The notes: a model not told the origin generated them from the letters alone. A stretch of 64,000 nucleotides of DNA from Streptomyces sp. NBC_00775 (GCF_036347135.1 NZ_CP108938.1:6944001-7008000), one strand, 5' to 3'. Shown: positions 15,179 through 24,510, counted from the first letter of the stretch. A program made the numbers and translations.

Positions 15179-16856
15179 GCGGGAGCCTTCGTGTGACGGA
15201 ACGGAGTGCGGGCGCGAAGCCCTGGACCCGCAGGGCCCAGGCCAGCAGGGCGAAGACGACGGTCACGGCCGTGCCGCCGGCGACGAGGCCGAGCACGGGG
15301 GAGTGCGCGCGGCTCGCGCACAGCGCCCCGGCCACGGAGGCGACCAGCGCCGCGCGCACCGGTTTGCCGAGCTCGACCACCACACGGCGGGTGTGGATCG
15401 GCACACTGCGCGGGCCCATGCCGTACAGCAGGAGCAGGGCGCTGACGGTGATGCCGGCGGCGTTGGCGGCGGCGATCCCGCACACCCCCCAGGAGCCGAC
15501 GGTCAGCGCGCCGATCCAGGAGGTCGCGATGATCCCCGCGGTCATCGCGAACAGCGGGTACCAGGTGGGTCGTCCTCGGGAGAAGTACGAGCGGACGAGC
15601 GCGCCCACCAGTACCTGACCGAGCAGCCCGACGGCGTACACGCGCATCACGGCGGCGGTGGCGGCGGTGTCCTGAGCGGTGAACGCGCCGCGCTGGAAGA
15701 GCAGTTCGATGATCTGCGGAGCGCACGCGACGACCGCCGCCGTACCCAGGAGCACCGTGCAGGAGACGAGCGCCAGGTCGCGCTCCACACGGGTGCGGGC
15801 CCGCTCGGTGTCACCCTCGGCGAGCGCCTGCGCGACCACCGGGAAGGTGACGGTGCACAGCATCAGCGAGAGCACCATCGGCATCTGGGCCACTTTCTGG
15901 GCGTAGTTCAGATGCGAGATGGCGCCCGCGGGCAGCGAGGAGGCCAGGAAGCGTTCGATGAGGACCTGCGACTGACGGCACAGCCCGAAGAGCAGCACCG
16001 TGGTGATCAGGGTCAGGTCCATCGGGCGGGCCGCCTCGCCGCCCAGGTCGGCCTCGGTCGCCTCCCGGTGCCTGAGCTGCCGCCAGAGCGAGGGCACCTG
16101 CACCGCCACCATCAGTGCGCCGCCGACCGCGACACCCAGGGCCGCCGAGCGCACGCCCCAGTGGCCGCCGAGGACGAACATCGCGGTGATGATGCCGATG
16201 TTGTACGCCACGTAGATCACCGCGGGCGCGACGAACCGCCGGTGCGCCCGCAGCGCCGCGCTGCAGTACCCGGCGAGCCCGAAGCTCAGGACGCAGGTCG
16301 CGGTCAGCCGGGTGCAGTCCACGGCGAGCCCGGGATCGGGCAGGCCGGGTGCGAGGGCCGCGACCAGGTACGGCGCCCCCAGGATCAGCGCCCCGGACAC
16401 GGCCATGAAGGCCAGCGACAGCCGGGGCAGCGTGGCGGCCACCAGGGAACGGACCGGGTCGCCGGCCGCACCCTGGGCGCGACGGGCGACGGCCAGGCTG
16501 AACGCGGGGATCAGCACGAAGGCCAGCCCGTCCTCGATCAGCAGCGTCGAGGCGAACTCCGGGACTGTCCAGGCGACCAGGAAGGCGTCCGTCTCGGACC
16601 CGGCCCCGAAGAGATGCGCCAGCGCCTGGTCACGGCCGAGGCCCAGCAGGGCTCCGGCGATCGAGAGCCCGATGGTGACGAGGGCGGCCTTGGCGAGGAA
16701 GCGGTGGGAGGCGGGCTCCAGGGACGTGGCGGGGGCCGGGGAAGCGCTGCGGGCGGCCGGGAGGAGCACCGAGCCGTCGGCGCCGGTCTCGGCGTCGGTC
16801 CCGGTGTCGGTCCCGGCCTCGGGGTCGCTGTCAGCCCGCGGCGGCGTCACCGTCAT
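15162..16856 (-). CDS. MurJ/MviN-type lipid-linked oligosaccharide flippase (Wzx role)
   Basis: The 564-residue MOP-superfamily integral membrane protein has about 14 hydrophobic helices from residue ~50. Diagnostic segments are LGLGRDQALAHLFGAGSETDAFLVA and LIEDGLAFVLIPAFS near the N-terminus, HLNYAQKVAQMPMVLSLML mid-protein and SYFSRGRPTWYPL near the C-terminus. It resembles MurJ, but its operon with a polymerase, a priming transferase and Wzz suggests that it flips the EPS repeat unit. The first ~45 residues are an Asp/Thr/Gly/Ala-rich disordered leader. The ATG overlaps the polymerase stop (ATGA). Confidence 0.88.
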   Translation of the reverse strand: MTVTPPRADSDPEAGTDTGTDAETGADGSVLLPAARSASPAPATSLEPASHRFLAKAALVTIGLSIAGALLGLGRDQALAHLFGAGSETDAFLVAWTVPEFASTLLIEDGLAFVLIPAFSLAVARRAQGAAGDPVRSLVAATLPRLSLAFMAVSGALILGAPYLVAALAPGLPDPGLAVDCTRLTATCVLSFGLAGYCSAALRAHRRFVAPAVIYVAYNIGIITAMFVLGGHWGVRSAALGVAVGGALMVAVQVPSLWRQLRHREATEADLGGEAARPMDLTLITTVLLFGLCRQSQVLIERFLASSLPAGAISHLNYAQKVAQMPMVLSLMLCTVTFPVVAQALAEGDTERARTRVERDLALVSCTVLLGTAAVVACAPQIIELLFQRGAFTAQDTAATAAVMRVYAVGLLGQVLVGALVRSYFSRGRPTWYPLFAMTAGIIATSWIGALTVGSWGVCGIAAANAAGITVSALLLLYGMGPRSVPIHTRRVVVELGKPVRAALVASVAGALCASRAHSPVLGLVAGGTAVTVVFALLAWALRVQGFAPALRSVTRRLPHVRFR

Positions 16857-18253
16857 CGTGTCGCGGCCTCTGGCGACGGGCCCGACGCGGCCGGCGAAAC
16901 CGGCGTGCGCGACGCTCCGCGCGCCGTGGAGTTCACGGAGGCCGGGGAGGCCTGGTCCACCAGCGCCCACCAGCCCACGAGCCCGAAGACGACGGCCGTC
17001 AGCACCGTCGAGGGGCCGCCGATGTCGGCGTACACGAAGTCGATCAACTGCCAGATGAGCAGCCCGCAGCCGACGAGCGCGCAGTCGATGCCCGACGGCG
17101 TCCGCCGCACCCGGACGAGCCCGCGCAGCCCGCACACCAGCAGGGCCAGCCAGCTGCCCGCGAGGGCGAGCAGTCCGATCAGACCCTGCTCGCTGAGCAC
17201 CAGCAGATACATGTTGTGCGGGGAGAGCAGCGGCTGCTTGCGGTAGGCGGCGCCGGCGCCTCCGGTGTCGCTGCCCGAGGAGAGGGCGAGCGAGGCGTGT
17301 CCGTCGCGGTGGTCGGGGAACGCCTTCAGACCGACGCCGGTCAGCGGGTGTTCGCTCCACATGTCGACGGCCGCCGCCCACATCGTGTACCGGTCGACGA
17401 CCGACTGGTCCGGCGCGTCGGCGACCTGCGTGATGCTGCTGATCCGCTCCTGGAGCATCACGGTGCCGACACCGAGCCCGCCCACCAGGATCACCGCGGC
17501 GGCGGCCACCGCCGCGCCCACCTTCACCGCGCGCCGCATCCCGGCCAGCGCCAGCTGCGCGCCGCACGTCGCGGCCGTGGCGATCCACGCGCCCCGGCTG
17601 AACGACAGGGCGAGCGGCAGCAGCAGCACCAGCGAGCACGCGATGGCGGCGGCGCGCTGCCGCGCCGTACCCGGTCCGAGCGCGAGGCCGACCGCGCACA
17701 CCAGTCCGAAGGCGACCACGGTCGCCATCCCCATGATGTCCGAGGCCCCGAAGGTGCCCACGGCCCGGATGTCCTCGCCCATGTACATGGCACCGGTCCC
17801 GGTGACGTACTGGCGCACCCCGATCGCCCCCTGCCACAGGGCCAGACCGACGAACGACCAGGCCAGCAGCCGGAAGTCGCGCCGGTCCCGGACCAGCAGC
17901 AGCACCGCGGCCGGGACGAGCACGAAGATCTGCAGATAGCGGGCGAGGCCGGTGATCCCGGCCCCCGGGTTCGCCGCCCCGGCCGCCGCGATCGCGAGGC
18001 CGACCACGGGAAGCCCGATGACCAGCGCGGCGGTGCCGGACAGGGGGCGCCGCCGGCCGCGCAGGAGACGCAGCGCGCAGCACAGCACGACCAGACCCGA
18101 GACGGCGTCCGCGATGGTCGCGCCGCTTTCGCCGCCGGGTGCGACGGGTAGCCCGAGCAGGGCGATCACCGCCACGACCGGCAGCACGGGCAGCGCGCGC
18201 CGCAGAGCGGACGCCATCGTGTCCAGAGGCGTAAGGGGCAGGGCTTGGCTCAT
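16853..18253 (-). CDS. O-antigen ligase/polymerase family membrane protein (Wzy-like)
   Basis: The 466-residue polytopic membrane protein has about a dozen hydrophobic segments. The Wzy_C-type loop is visible as SFSRGAWIATAAT, RYTMWAAAVDMWSEHPLTGVGL and SPHNMYLLVLSEQGLIG, matching the RxxxW...HPLxGVG...HN signature of O-antigen ligase/polymerase proteins. It should polymerise the flipped repeat units. It starts five bases after the stop of the priming transferase gene and overlaps the flippase start by four bases. Confidence 0.87.
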   Translation of the reverse strand: MSQALPLTPLDTMASALRRALPVLPVVAVIALLGLPVAPGGESGATIADAVSGLVVLCCALRLLRGRRRPLSGTAALVIGLPVVGLAIAAAGAANPGAGITGLARYLQIFVLVPAAVLLLVRDRRDFRLLAWSFVGLALWQGAIGVRQYVTGTGAMYMGEDIRAVGTFGASDIMGMATVVAFGLVCAVGLALGPGTARQRAAAIACSLVLLLPLALSFSRGAWIATAATCGAQLALAGMRRAVKVGAAVAAAAVILVGGLGVGTVMLQERISSITQVADAPDQSVVDRYTMWAAAVDMWSEHPLTGVGLKAFPDHRDGHASLALSSGSDTGGAGAAYRKQPLLSPHNMYLLVLSEQGLIGLLALAGSWLALLVCGLRGLVRVRRTPSGIDCALVGCGLLIWQLIDFVYADIGGPSTVLTAVVFGLVGWWALVDQASPASVNSTARGASRTPVSPAASGPSPEAATR

Positions 18254-18257
18254 CGGC

Positions 18258-19694
18258 TCAGCTCCCCGTCGAGCGTACGAGTGCGGCGGCGGTGCGCAGC
18301 AGGATGCAGATGTCCTGCCACAGCGACCAGTTGTCGATGTACGCGTTGTCGAACCGGCAGCGGTCCTCGATCGAGGTGTCGCCGCGCAGCCCGTGGATCT
18401 GGGCGAGACCCGTGATGCCGGTCTGCATCCGGTGCCGGGCCGCGTAACCCGGATAGGCCTGACTGAACTTGCCCACGAAATAAGGCCGTTCGGGGCGTGG
18501 GCCGACCAGGCTCATATCGCCCCAGAAGACGTTCCAGAGCTGGAGCAGCTCGTCGAGCGAGGTGCGCCGCAGGAAGTGGCAGAAGGGGCTCATCTCCCGC
18601 TCGTTCGCGACGCTCCAGCGGGTCGCGGCCTCGTGCGCGTCGACCGGGCGGTGGGTGCGGAACTTCAGCAGCGTGAAGGGCCGCCCGTCCTTGCCGATGC
18701 GCTCCTGCTTGAAGACCACACCGGGCCCGTCGCTCAGCCGCAGCGCCACCGCGCACACCAGTAGCAGCGGGCTGACCAGCAGCAACAGTGTCCCGGAAAC
18801 GGCGACGTCGAGAAGCCGCTTGCCGACGCTGCCACGGCGCCGCACGACGGACAGCCGCCGGCAGGAGAACCCGGCGAGCGTGTGATGGCCGGCCTTGTCG
18901 TACGAGGACGAGTCCGCGTCGACCTCCCACAGCGCGCAGCCCGCCTCGGCCAGCGCCCGCAGCAGCGGGCCGCGCGCGCTCGGCGGCTCGACGACGAGCA
19001 CGGCCCGCACACTGTTCTGGATGAGGGCGCGCTGCACTTCCTCGACGGTGGTCAGGACCGGCAGTCCCTCGCCTCCGGCCGGCTGGTCGGCGACGATGCC
19101 CACCGGCCGTACCCCGCATCCCGGATGGCGCAGGAAGGCCGCGGACACCCGCTGGGCCGTCGCGGCGGGGCCGATCACCAGGGCGGTGCTGGGGCGCAGC
19201 ACAAGGGCCCGGCGGCGCCGCCAGTGCACCGTGCCGCGCCCGGCGCAGCTCACCGCCGACTGCAGGGCGCAGCCCGCGGCCAGGGTCCGGGCGGACAGCT
19301 CGCCGGCCGGGGACAGCGCCGCCAGCAGGGCCGCGAGCGTGCACCAGGTCACCACGATCCGCGCGCAGACCGCGGGCAGTTCGTCCAGCACGGCGGGCAC
19401 GGGCTCGGGGAGGTACAGCGACGCCCGCGTGTTCAGGCCGACCACGCCGAGCAGCAGCGCGACGACGAGCAGCGGGTGCCGCTGGGTCTCGCTGAGCGCC
19501 TGCCCGGTGGCCAGCGCCGCGATGCCGTCCACGGCGACCAGCGGCAGCCACGAGGCGGGCCGCGCGGTGGTGCGCTGCCCGGCCGGGAACCTGAAGCCGC
19601 CGACGGCCCCGCGTGGAGGGATGACCGAGACGGGCGAGAATCCGTACTCCCGGGGCTGTCCGCCGGGGGAGGGAACGGCGCTTTCCGCAGTCAC
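18258..19694 (-). CDS. Polyprenyl glycosylphosphotransferase (priming transferase)
   Basis: The 478-residue protein starts at a GTG overlapping the previous stop (GTGA). The N-terminal half has four weak membrane helices and a CoA-binding-like fold (TALVIGPAATAQRVSAAFL). The C-terminal half is the bacterial sugar-transferase catalytic domain: KRLLDVAVSGTLLLLVSPL helix, VFKQERIGKDGRPFTLLKFR, SLDELLQLWNVFWGDMSLVGPRP and a C-terminal IEDRCRFDNAYIDNWSLWQD. It transfers a sugar-1-phosphate to undecaprenyl phosphate, the committed step of the pathway. Confident family call. Confidence 0.93.
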   Translation of the reverse strand: MTAESAVPSPGGQPREYGFSPVSVIPPRGAVGGFRFPAGQRTTARPASWLPLVAVDGIAALATGQALSETQRHPLLVVALLLGVVGLNTRASLYLPEPVPAVLDELPAVCARIVVTWCTLAALLAALSPAGELSARTLAAGCALQSAVSCAGRGTVHWRRRRALVLRPSTALVIGPAATAQRVSAAFLRHPGCGVRPVGIVADQPAGGEGLPVLTTVEEVQRALIQNSVRAVLVVEPPSARGPLLRALAEAGCALWEVDADSSSYDKAGHHTLAGFSCRRLSVVRRRGSVGKRLLDVAVSGTLLLLVSPLLLVCAVALRLSDGPGVVFKQERIGKDGRPFTLLKFRTHRPVDAHEAATRWSVANEREMSPFCHFLRRTSLDELLQLWNVFWGDMSLVGPRPERPYFVGKFSQAYPGYAARHRMQTGITGLAQIHGLRGDTSIEDRCRFDNAYIDNWSLWQDICILLRTAAALVRSTGS

Positions 19695-20896
19695 GTGTGG
19701 CTGGACTCCCTGCACTCGGTGTGGTCCCCGCACCTGACGCGCCCGGCGTGCTGTGCCTGACGGCCGCTCAGCAGTTCGCGGTACACCTCCGCGACCGCGT
19801 CGGTCGCGCGTCGCACGTCGTGCGTGGTCAGTACGTGGCGGCGACCCTGGTTGCCGAGCGACTCACACAGCAGCGGATCGGACAGCAGGCCGCAGATCGC
19901 CTCGGCCAGCGGGCCGGGCGCCTCAGCGGGCACCAGACAGCGCGTGCCGAGTCCCGGCGGCAGGCTCTCCCGGGCGCCGTCCACATCGGTCAGCACGACC
20001 GGGCGCCCGCAGGCCATGGCCTCCAGCGGAGCCAGCGCCATGCCTTCCCAACGGGACGGCAGCACCACCAGATCGGCGGCCTGGTACCAGGGCACGGCAT
20101 CGGGAGCGGCCCCCGCGAACAGCACGTCGCCGGGCGCCCGGGCGCGCAGCCGCTCCGCGTCCGGCCCGTCGCCCACCAGCACGAGCCGGGCCCCGGGCAC
20201 CCGCCGCCGCACCGAACTCCACGCCTCCAGCAGAACGTCCTGCCCCTTCTGCCGGCACAGCCGCCCCACGCAGACCACCAGCGGAGTCGTCGCATCGACC
20301 CCGGCCGCGGCGAGCAGCGGAATCCCGGCCCGTACGGGGTCCACGGCAGCCGGGTGGAAACGCGCCGCGTCGACCCCGTTGGGGATCACACACCACCGCG
20401 CGCGCACCCCGGCGCGTACGCCGGTCGCGCGCTCCGCCTCGCTCACACACACCACCCGGGACGCCCAGCGCGCCCCCCACCGCTCCCACGTCAGCGCGAA
20501 CCGCGCGGCGACCCCGTCGACGGCCTCGAACGACCAGGCGTGCGGCTGGAACACGGTCGGCACCCGCCCGCGCACGGCGAGCCGGGCCGCGAGCCCGGCC
20601 TTGGCGCTGTGCGCGTGCACCACATCGGGCCGCGCCCGCGCGACGACACGACCGAGCCGTCGTACCTCCCGCGGCAGCAGCGGCCCCGGCGCACGCGTCG
20701 CCTGCCAAGGCCGTACGTCGGCGCCGAGCGCCCGGAGCGCCTGGGAGAACCCCCCGTCGTCCGGACACGCGACGGTGACATGCGTCCCGGTGGCGAGCTG
20801 TGCCCTCACCAGGTCCATAACCACCCGGGCGACACCGCCGTCGACGGGCTGGGTGAGGTGAAGGACCCGCGACGGAGGGGCGGTTGACAGTTGCAT
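19691..20896 (-). CDS. Glycosyltransferase, GT4 family
   Basis: The 401-residue GT-B enzyme has VLHLTQPVDGGVARVVMDLV (N-terminal loop), VHAHSAKAGLAARLAVRG, VIPNGVDAARF, VGRLCRQKGQDVLLEAW and the donor-site SRWEGMALAPLEAMACGRPV. The ATG at 20896 is preceded by AGCGAGGAA; an in-frame GTG at 20914 is an alternative. It is the second gene of the operon, just upstream of the priming transferase. Confidence 0.9.
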   Translation of the reverse strand: MQLSTAPPSRVLHLTQPVDGGVARVVMDLVRAQLATGTHVTVACPDDGGFSQALRALGADVRPWQATRAPGPLLPREVRRLGRVVARARPDVVHAHSAKAGLAARLAVRGRVPTVFQPHAWSFEAVDGVAARFALTWERWGARWASRVVCVSEAERATGVRAGVRARWCVIPNGVDAARFHPAAVDPVRAGIPLLAAAGVDATTPLVVCVGRLCRQKGQDVLLEAWSSVRRRVPGARLVLVGDGPDAERLRARAPGDVLFAGAAPDAVPWYQAADLVVLPSRWEGMALAPLEAMACGRPVVLTDVDGARESLPPGLGTRCLVPAEAPGPLAEAICGLLSDPLLCESLGNQGRRHVLTTHDVRRATDAVAEVYRELLSGRQAQHAGRVRCGDHTECRESSHT

Positions 20897-20933
20897 GCGC
20901 GGTTCCTCGCTCACGGGCGCGCGGAGGCGCGCG

Positions 20934-22043
20934 TCACTGCTTCGCGTCGACGGCGGCGAACAGTGCCCCGACCCAGGCCGCGTCCCGCTGCGAAACGAGC
21001 CGGAAGGCCAACTGGTCACCCCCGGGCCGGATCCCCTTACCGAGTTCGAGGACGTCGGAGTCGTAGCCGAGCGTGTTCGGGTACGCGGGCGCCCGGTCCA
21101 TGGCGACGGTCTCCGGGTCGCTGATCGTCGAGTTCAGTACGTCGTCACCGGGATTGGCCGAGTCGCCCAGTGCCGTCGGCTCGCCGTGCCCGGTCGACAC
21201 GGTCAGCGAGTCGCCCTTGCTCCCGCGGTCGCCGTTGTACGCGACAAGCCCTACCCGGCCGCCGGCGTTCTCGGGGAACGGCATACGGGACAGCCGGATC
21301 TCCCGGTCCTCGCGCGGGCCGAGCGTGTCGAAGCCGTCCCACACCGACAGATGCCGCAGCGGCTCCGACTTCTTCTCGTACGCGACCATCAGGGTCCAGC
21401 CGCCCCAGGCCCCGGCGGCGGACTTGCCCATCGCCACATTGACCTGGGCCACCGTGTACAGCCCCGAACCACTCGCCCGCACCAGCTTGGTGACGTCCGC
21501 GGAGGCCTGGAACGCGTCGGCCCCGCGCGCCACCCGGTGCCCGATCACCTGGTCCGCGAGCACCGCCTTGTACTCGCCGCCGGGTTCGGCGATCAGCACC
21601 CGCCCGTTGGCCTTCGGCGGCTTCTGCTCGCCGACACGGAGGTTGCCGCCCCAGTACAGCCGCGCGTACGTGACGTGGGCGCCCTCGGGCAGACGGACCT
21701 CCGCGCGGCTGGAGTTGTAGGTGTTCGGGTCCTTGTCGACGTCGATGTAGTACATGTCGAAGTCGCCGTTCGCGCCGGACCCGCCCTCGCGCGCGTCGGG
21801 GCACGAGGGGGCCGCCGCGCGGAGGGCGCGGAGGGCGGCGGGAGTCGTACGACAGCTGATGGACGCGTTGGCCGCCCGCACGATTCCGCCGTGCTGGAGC
21901 GCGTGGTACCGCTGCGTGAAGTTGAGGCTCTTCGCCTCCGCGGCGGGCGGTGCGGCCGTCGCGGGGCCGGGTGCCCAGAGAGTGGCGAGGGCGGAGCAGC
22001 CCACCATCGCACGGCGCAGCAGAAGACCTGGGGAATTACGCAT
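20934..22043 (-). CDS. Secreted DUF3344-family protein
   Basis: The 369-residue protein has a signal peptide (RRAMVGCSALATLWAPGPATA) and no membrane anchor. Segments such as QHGGIVRAANASISC, MYYIDVDKDPNTYNSSRAE, TYARLYWGGNL and NTLGYDSDVLEL are those of the DUF3344 family common in Streptomyces exoproteins. Function is unknown; the fold is probably beta-rich. It begins the leftward polysaccharide operon, 37 bases before the first glycosyltransferase, so it may bind or organise the polymer outside the cell. That role is inferred from position alone. Confidence 0.75.
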   Translation of the reverse strand: MRNSPGLLLRRAMVGCSALATLWAPGPATAAPPAAEAKSLNFTQRYHALQHGGIVRAANASISCRTTPAALRALRAAAPSCPDAREGGSGANGDFDMYYIDVDKDPNTYNSSRAEVRLPEGAHVTYARLYWGGNLRVGEQKPPKANGRVLIAEPGGEYKAVLADQVIGHRVARGADAFQASADVTKLVRASGSGLYTVAQVNVAMGKSAAGAWGGWTLMVAYEKKSEPLRHLSVWDGFDTLGPREDREIRLSRMPFPENAGGRVGLVAYNGDRGSKGDSLTVSTGHGEPTALGDSANPGDDVLNSTISDPETVAMDRAPAYPNTLGYDSDVLELGKGIRPGGDQLAFRLVSQRDAAWVGALFAAVDAKQ

Positions 22044-22361
22044 GACCGGCGGTGCCCTTTCGGCGGAAAAGGTTCTGGACCAGCGGACGGACGGAAATCT
22101 GCAGATCACATGTGTGCGCGTTGACTCCCCGTCTGATTCCGACGTCTGCCGACGTCTGTTTCCAAGCGGCCTCGGGAGGTGCCCGACTCTAGCTGCTATC
22201 CGTATTTATTCTATGAAACCCGACAAGTGTGTCGGAATCGTGAAGCCGGCGGTCGCGAGATCACCCCTTTGGAGGCACAACCCGCGCGTGTGCCGCGCGT
22301 TGATTCCAGAGCCGGGCATCCCCGCCCGGATGCTGTGTCGACTCCCAAGGAGCACTTCCCC
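22044..22361. promoter_or_regulatory. Divergent control region of the polysaccharide operon and a chaplin gene
   Basis: This 318-bp non-coding region contains the tandem CCGACGTCTG CCGACGTCTG (about 22139-22158), an unusually A+T-rich block (TATCCGTATTTATTCTATG, about 22198-22216) and the perfect inverted repeat CCGACA-AGTG-TGTCGG (22220-22235). It must carry promoters in both directions. The paired repeats are candidate operators. Confidence 0.5.
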
Positions 22362-22601
22362 ATGTCGCGTATCGCGAAGGGCCTGGCCCTGACCTCCGTT
22401 GCTGCCGCCGCAATGGCGGGCACCGCCGGCATCGCCGCCGCCGACAGCGACGCACACGGCGTTGCCGCCCACTCCCCGGGCGTTGTGTCGGGCAATGTCA
22501 TCCAGGTTCCCGTCCACGTCCCGGTCAACGTCTGCGGGAACACCGTCAACATCATCGCTCTGCTGAACCCCACGTTCGGCAACACCTGCGCCAACGACTG
22601 A
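22362..22601 (+). CDS. Short chaplin
   Basis: The 79-residue pre-protein starts MSRIAKGLALTSVAAAAMAG, with a signal peptide ending AAA. The mature domain DSDAHGVAAHSPGVVSGN is followed by VIQVPVHVPVNVCGN and NIIALLNPTFGNTC, with both conserved cysteines. AAGGAG (22347-22352) precedes the ATG by nine bases; the upstream in-frame extension is not supported. It diverges from the polysaccharide operon, and in S. coelicolor a short chaplin (chpF) occupies a similar place. A perfect terminator follows. Confidence 0.92.
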   Translation: MSRIAKGLALTSVAAAAMAGTAGIAAADSDAHGVAAHSPGVVSGNVIQVPVHVPVNVCGNTVNIIALLNPTFGNTCAND

Positions 22602-22621
22602 CGTCAGCGCGGCCCCTTCTG

Positions 22622-22653
22622 CCGGCCGTCCTCCCCATGGGGAGGACGGCCGG
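22622..22653 (+). terminator. Chaplin gene terminator
   Basis: Perfect 15-base arms at 22622-22636 and 22639-22653 (CCGGCCGTCCTCCCC and its complement) centre on AT, 20 bases after the stop. Confidence 0.8.
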
Positions 22654-22832
22654 TCCGCGTTGCCCCGAATGGAGGGAAGGGGGTGGTGAGCTCCCGGCAT
22701 GGCCCCTCACCAGGGATGACGCCGGTGGCCAGGGTGTCGGGCCGCTACGCGGAGCAGACGATCGGTTGCAGGCGGCGATGATCGCTTACACGGTGAGCAC
22801 AAGATCCGATGCAACCATCGAAGGGAACATCC

Positions 22833-23588
22833 ATGCGAGCTCTGCCCGCACGGCGCATAGCCTCCTCCGTACTCTGCGCCACGCTCCTGCTGGGGATCGC
22901 CGCACCGGTCGCGATAGCCGCGGACGGCGACTCGGCGCGTGGCCGCACCCATGCGGCGGCACCCGTACCCGGCGCGGACGCGCTTCTGGCGCAGGTCCAG
23001 GCCCTGGGCGACATCGGCGGCGTACTGGCCCCGGTCACCGATCTGCTCAACGCCGTGCTCAAGGCGGACAACGGCCAGCTCTCCGCCGACCAGGCGGCGA
23101 CGCTCGGTCAGGCCGTCAAGGACGCGATCGCCAAGGTCACCGTGGTGGCTCCGGTGACACCCCCGGTCGCGCTGCCCTCCCCGACCACCGACCCGGCCAC
23201 GGCGACGGACACAGCCGCGACGACCCTGCCCGCGACGCCCACGCTTCCGACGGCGGTGCCCACCCTGCCCTCGCTGACGAAGAGCGCCAAGGCGGCCCGC
23301 GCCGAGGCTCCGACGGACCTCAAGGGTGACGCGCTGACCGCCCTGCAGACCGCGGTCGACACGCTGCTCAAGGCGGTCACGTCCGGCGACGTCACCCAGG
23401 TCGTGCCCGCGGCCACCGCCGTCGTGACGGGCCTCGTCAACTTCGTCGTCGCCACGGTGCTCGGCGGCGGACTGCCGGTGCCGAACCTGCCCGGCCTGCC
23501 GCCGCTCCCGAGCCTGACGAGCACGTTGCCGACGACCGCGCTGCCCACGAGTTCGCTGCCGACGACCGGCCTGCTGCCCGCCTCCTGA
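22833..23588 (+). CDS. Secreted Ala/Pro/Thr-rich protein, function unknown
   Basis: The 251-residue protein has a signal peptide (MRALPARRIASSVLCATLLLGIAAPVAIA). The mature part has two amphipathic helical segments: LLAQVQALGDIGGVLAPVTDLLNAVL, and LTALQTAVDTLLKAV plus TAVVTGLVNFVVATVLGG. They are separated by a Thr/Pro/Ala linker, and a tail rich in LPxxLPxT units ends the protein. No cysteine occurs in the mature part and I recognise no domain. The ATG at 22833 has GAAGGGA upstream; the ATG at 22809 is too far from it. Its place among chaplin genes suggests a cell-surface role, without direct evidence. Confidence 0.72.
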   Translation: MRALPARRIASSVLCATLLLGIAAPVAIAADGDSARGRTHAAAPVPGADALLAQVQALGDIGGVLAPVTDLLNAVLKADNGQLSADQAATLGQAVKDAIAKVTVVAPVTPPVALPSPTTDPATATDTAATTLPATPTLPTAVPTLPSLTKSAKAARAEAPTDLKGDALTALQTAVDTLLKAVTSGDVTQVVPAATAVVTGLVNFVVATVLGGGLPVPNLPGLPPLPSLTSTLPTTALPTSSLPTTGLLPAS

Positions 23589-23822
23589 GCGCGGAGAGCG
23601 GTCCGAGGCGAAGCAGTCGCCACCCAGCCGTCGTGCCGACCGTCCCTGGTCGGCGCGGCGGCTGTGTGAGTGTGGGGGTCTTATATGAGAATGCGACACG
23701 CCGTTCATTCGGGTGGGGTGCAGGAAATTTCTGCACGCGGGGTTTCCGTCGGGTCCGGGGCTCGTTAGTCGGGGCGAAGAGGAATTCCCTCTGGTGAATG
23801 AGTTGCCGAAGAAAGGAACATG

Positions 23823-24125
23823 ATGAAGTCCCTGAAGGCCGCCGCTGTCGTCGCCGGGTCCATGGTCATCGCTGGTGCCGCCGCGCCCGCCTTTGCCGTC
23901 GAGGCTTCCGACACCATGCCCACCAGCCTCAACGGCGCCCTGGAGACCATCACCAGCCAGCACTCGCTCAGCCTGGAGGACGTGCAGCCCCTGCAGCACC
24001 AGTCGAACGCGCTCGACACCGAGAACAAGAGCTCCGTGCTCAGCACCGTGAACGGCGCGACGAAGGCGCTCAACGCGGCCGGCGGCCCCTCGCAGCTCCT
24101 CGGCGGACTTCCCCTCCCGCACTAA
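23823..24125 (+). CDS. Small secreted protein, function unknown
   Basis: The 100-residue pre-protein starts MKSLKAAAVVAGSMVIAGAA, with signal cleavage after AFA. The ~75-residue mature part is hydrophilic and Ser/Leu/Asn-rich (SLEDVQPLQHQSNALDTENK, VLSTVNGATKALNAAGG) and ends LLGGLPLPH. No cysteine and no known domain. AAAGGA precedes tandem ATG codons at 23820 and 23823; the second has better spacing. Its signal peptide closely resembles those of the neighbouring chaplins, so co-secretion on aerial hyphae is plausible. Confidence 0.75.
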   Translation: MKSLKAAAVVAGSMVIAGAAAPAFAVEASDTMPTSLNGALETITSQHSLSLEDVQPLQHQSNALDTENKSSVLSTVNGATKALNAAGGPSQLLGGLPLPH

Positions 24126-24212
24126 CCGGTTCTCTTTCATCGCGTGTCTTTCCGCAAGGCCTGCGGGCATCTCCCTAGGCTTTGGGGCAAATCTCCCAGG
24201 AAAGGGCTGACG

Positions 24213-24452
24213 ATGAACACTGCCAAGAAGGCCGCTCTTATCTTCGCCACCGCGAGTATGGCCGCGGGCGCCGCCTCGGGCAGCGCCTTCGCCGACGCCG
24301 GTGCCGAGGGCGCGGCGCTCAAGTCCCCGGGTGTCCTCTCCGGCAACGTCATTCAGGTCCCCGTGCACGTGCCGGTGAACATCTGCGGCAACACGGTCAA
24401 CGTCGTCGGCGTGCTGAACCCGGCGATCGGCAACGCCTGCATCAACGACTGA
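24213..24452 (+). CDS. Short chaplin
   Basis: The 79-residue pre-protein has a signal peptide MNTAKKAALIFATASMAAG... ending AFA. The mature domain is DAGAEGAALKSPGVLSGN, VIQVPVHVPVNICGN and NVVGVLNPAIGNAC, with both cysteines. AGGAAAGG (24199-24206) lies before the ATG, which excludes the longer in-frame start at 24144. It is the fourth chaplin gene in the window and, by position, another chpF-like copy. Confidence 0.92.
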   Translation: MNTAKKAALIFATASMAAGAASGSAFADAGAEGAALKSPGVLSGNVIQVPVHVPVNICGNTVNVVGVLNPAIGNACIND

Positions 24453-24510
24453 CGTCGTACACCGACCGTCGACGTCCATTGATGTCGTGCGCGGTGTTGT
24501 ACGCGTTCTG

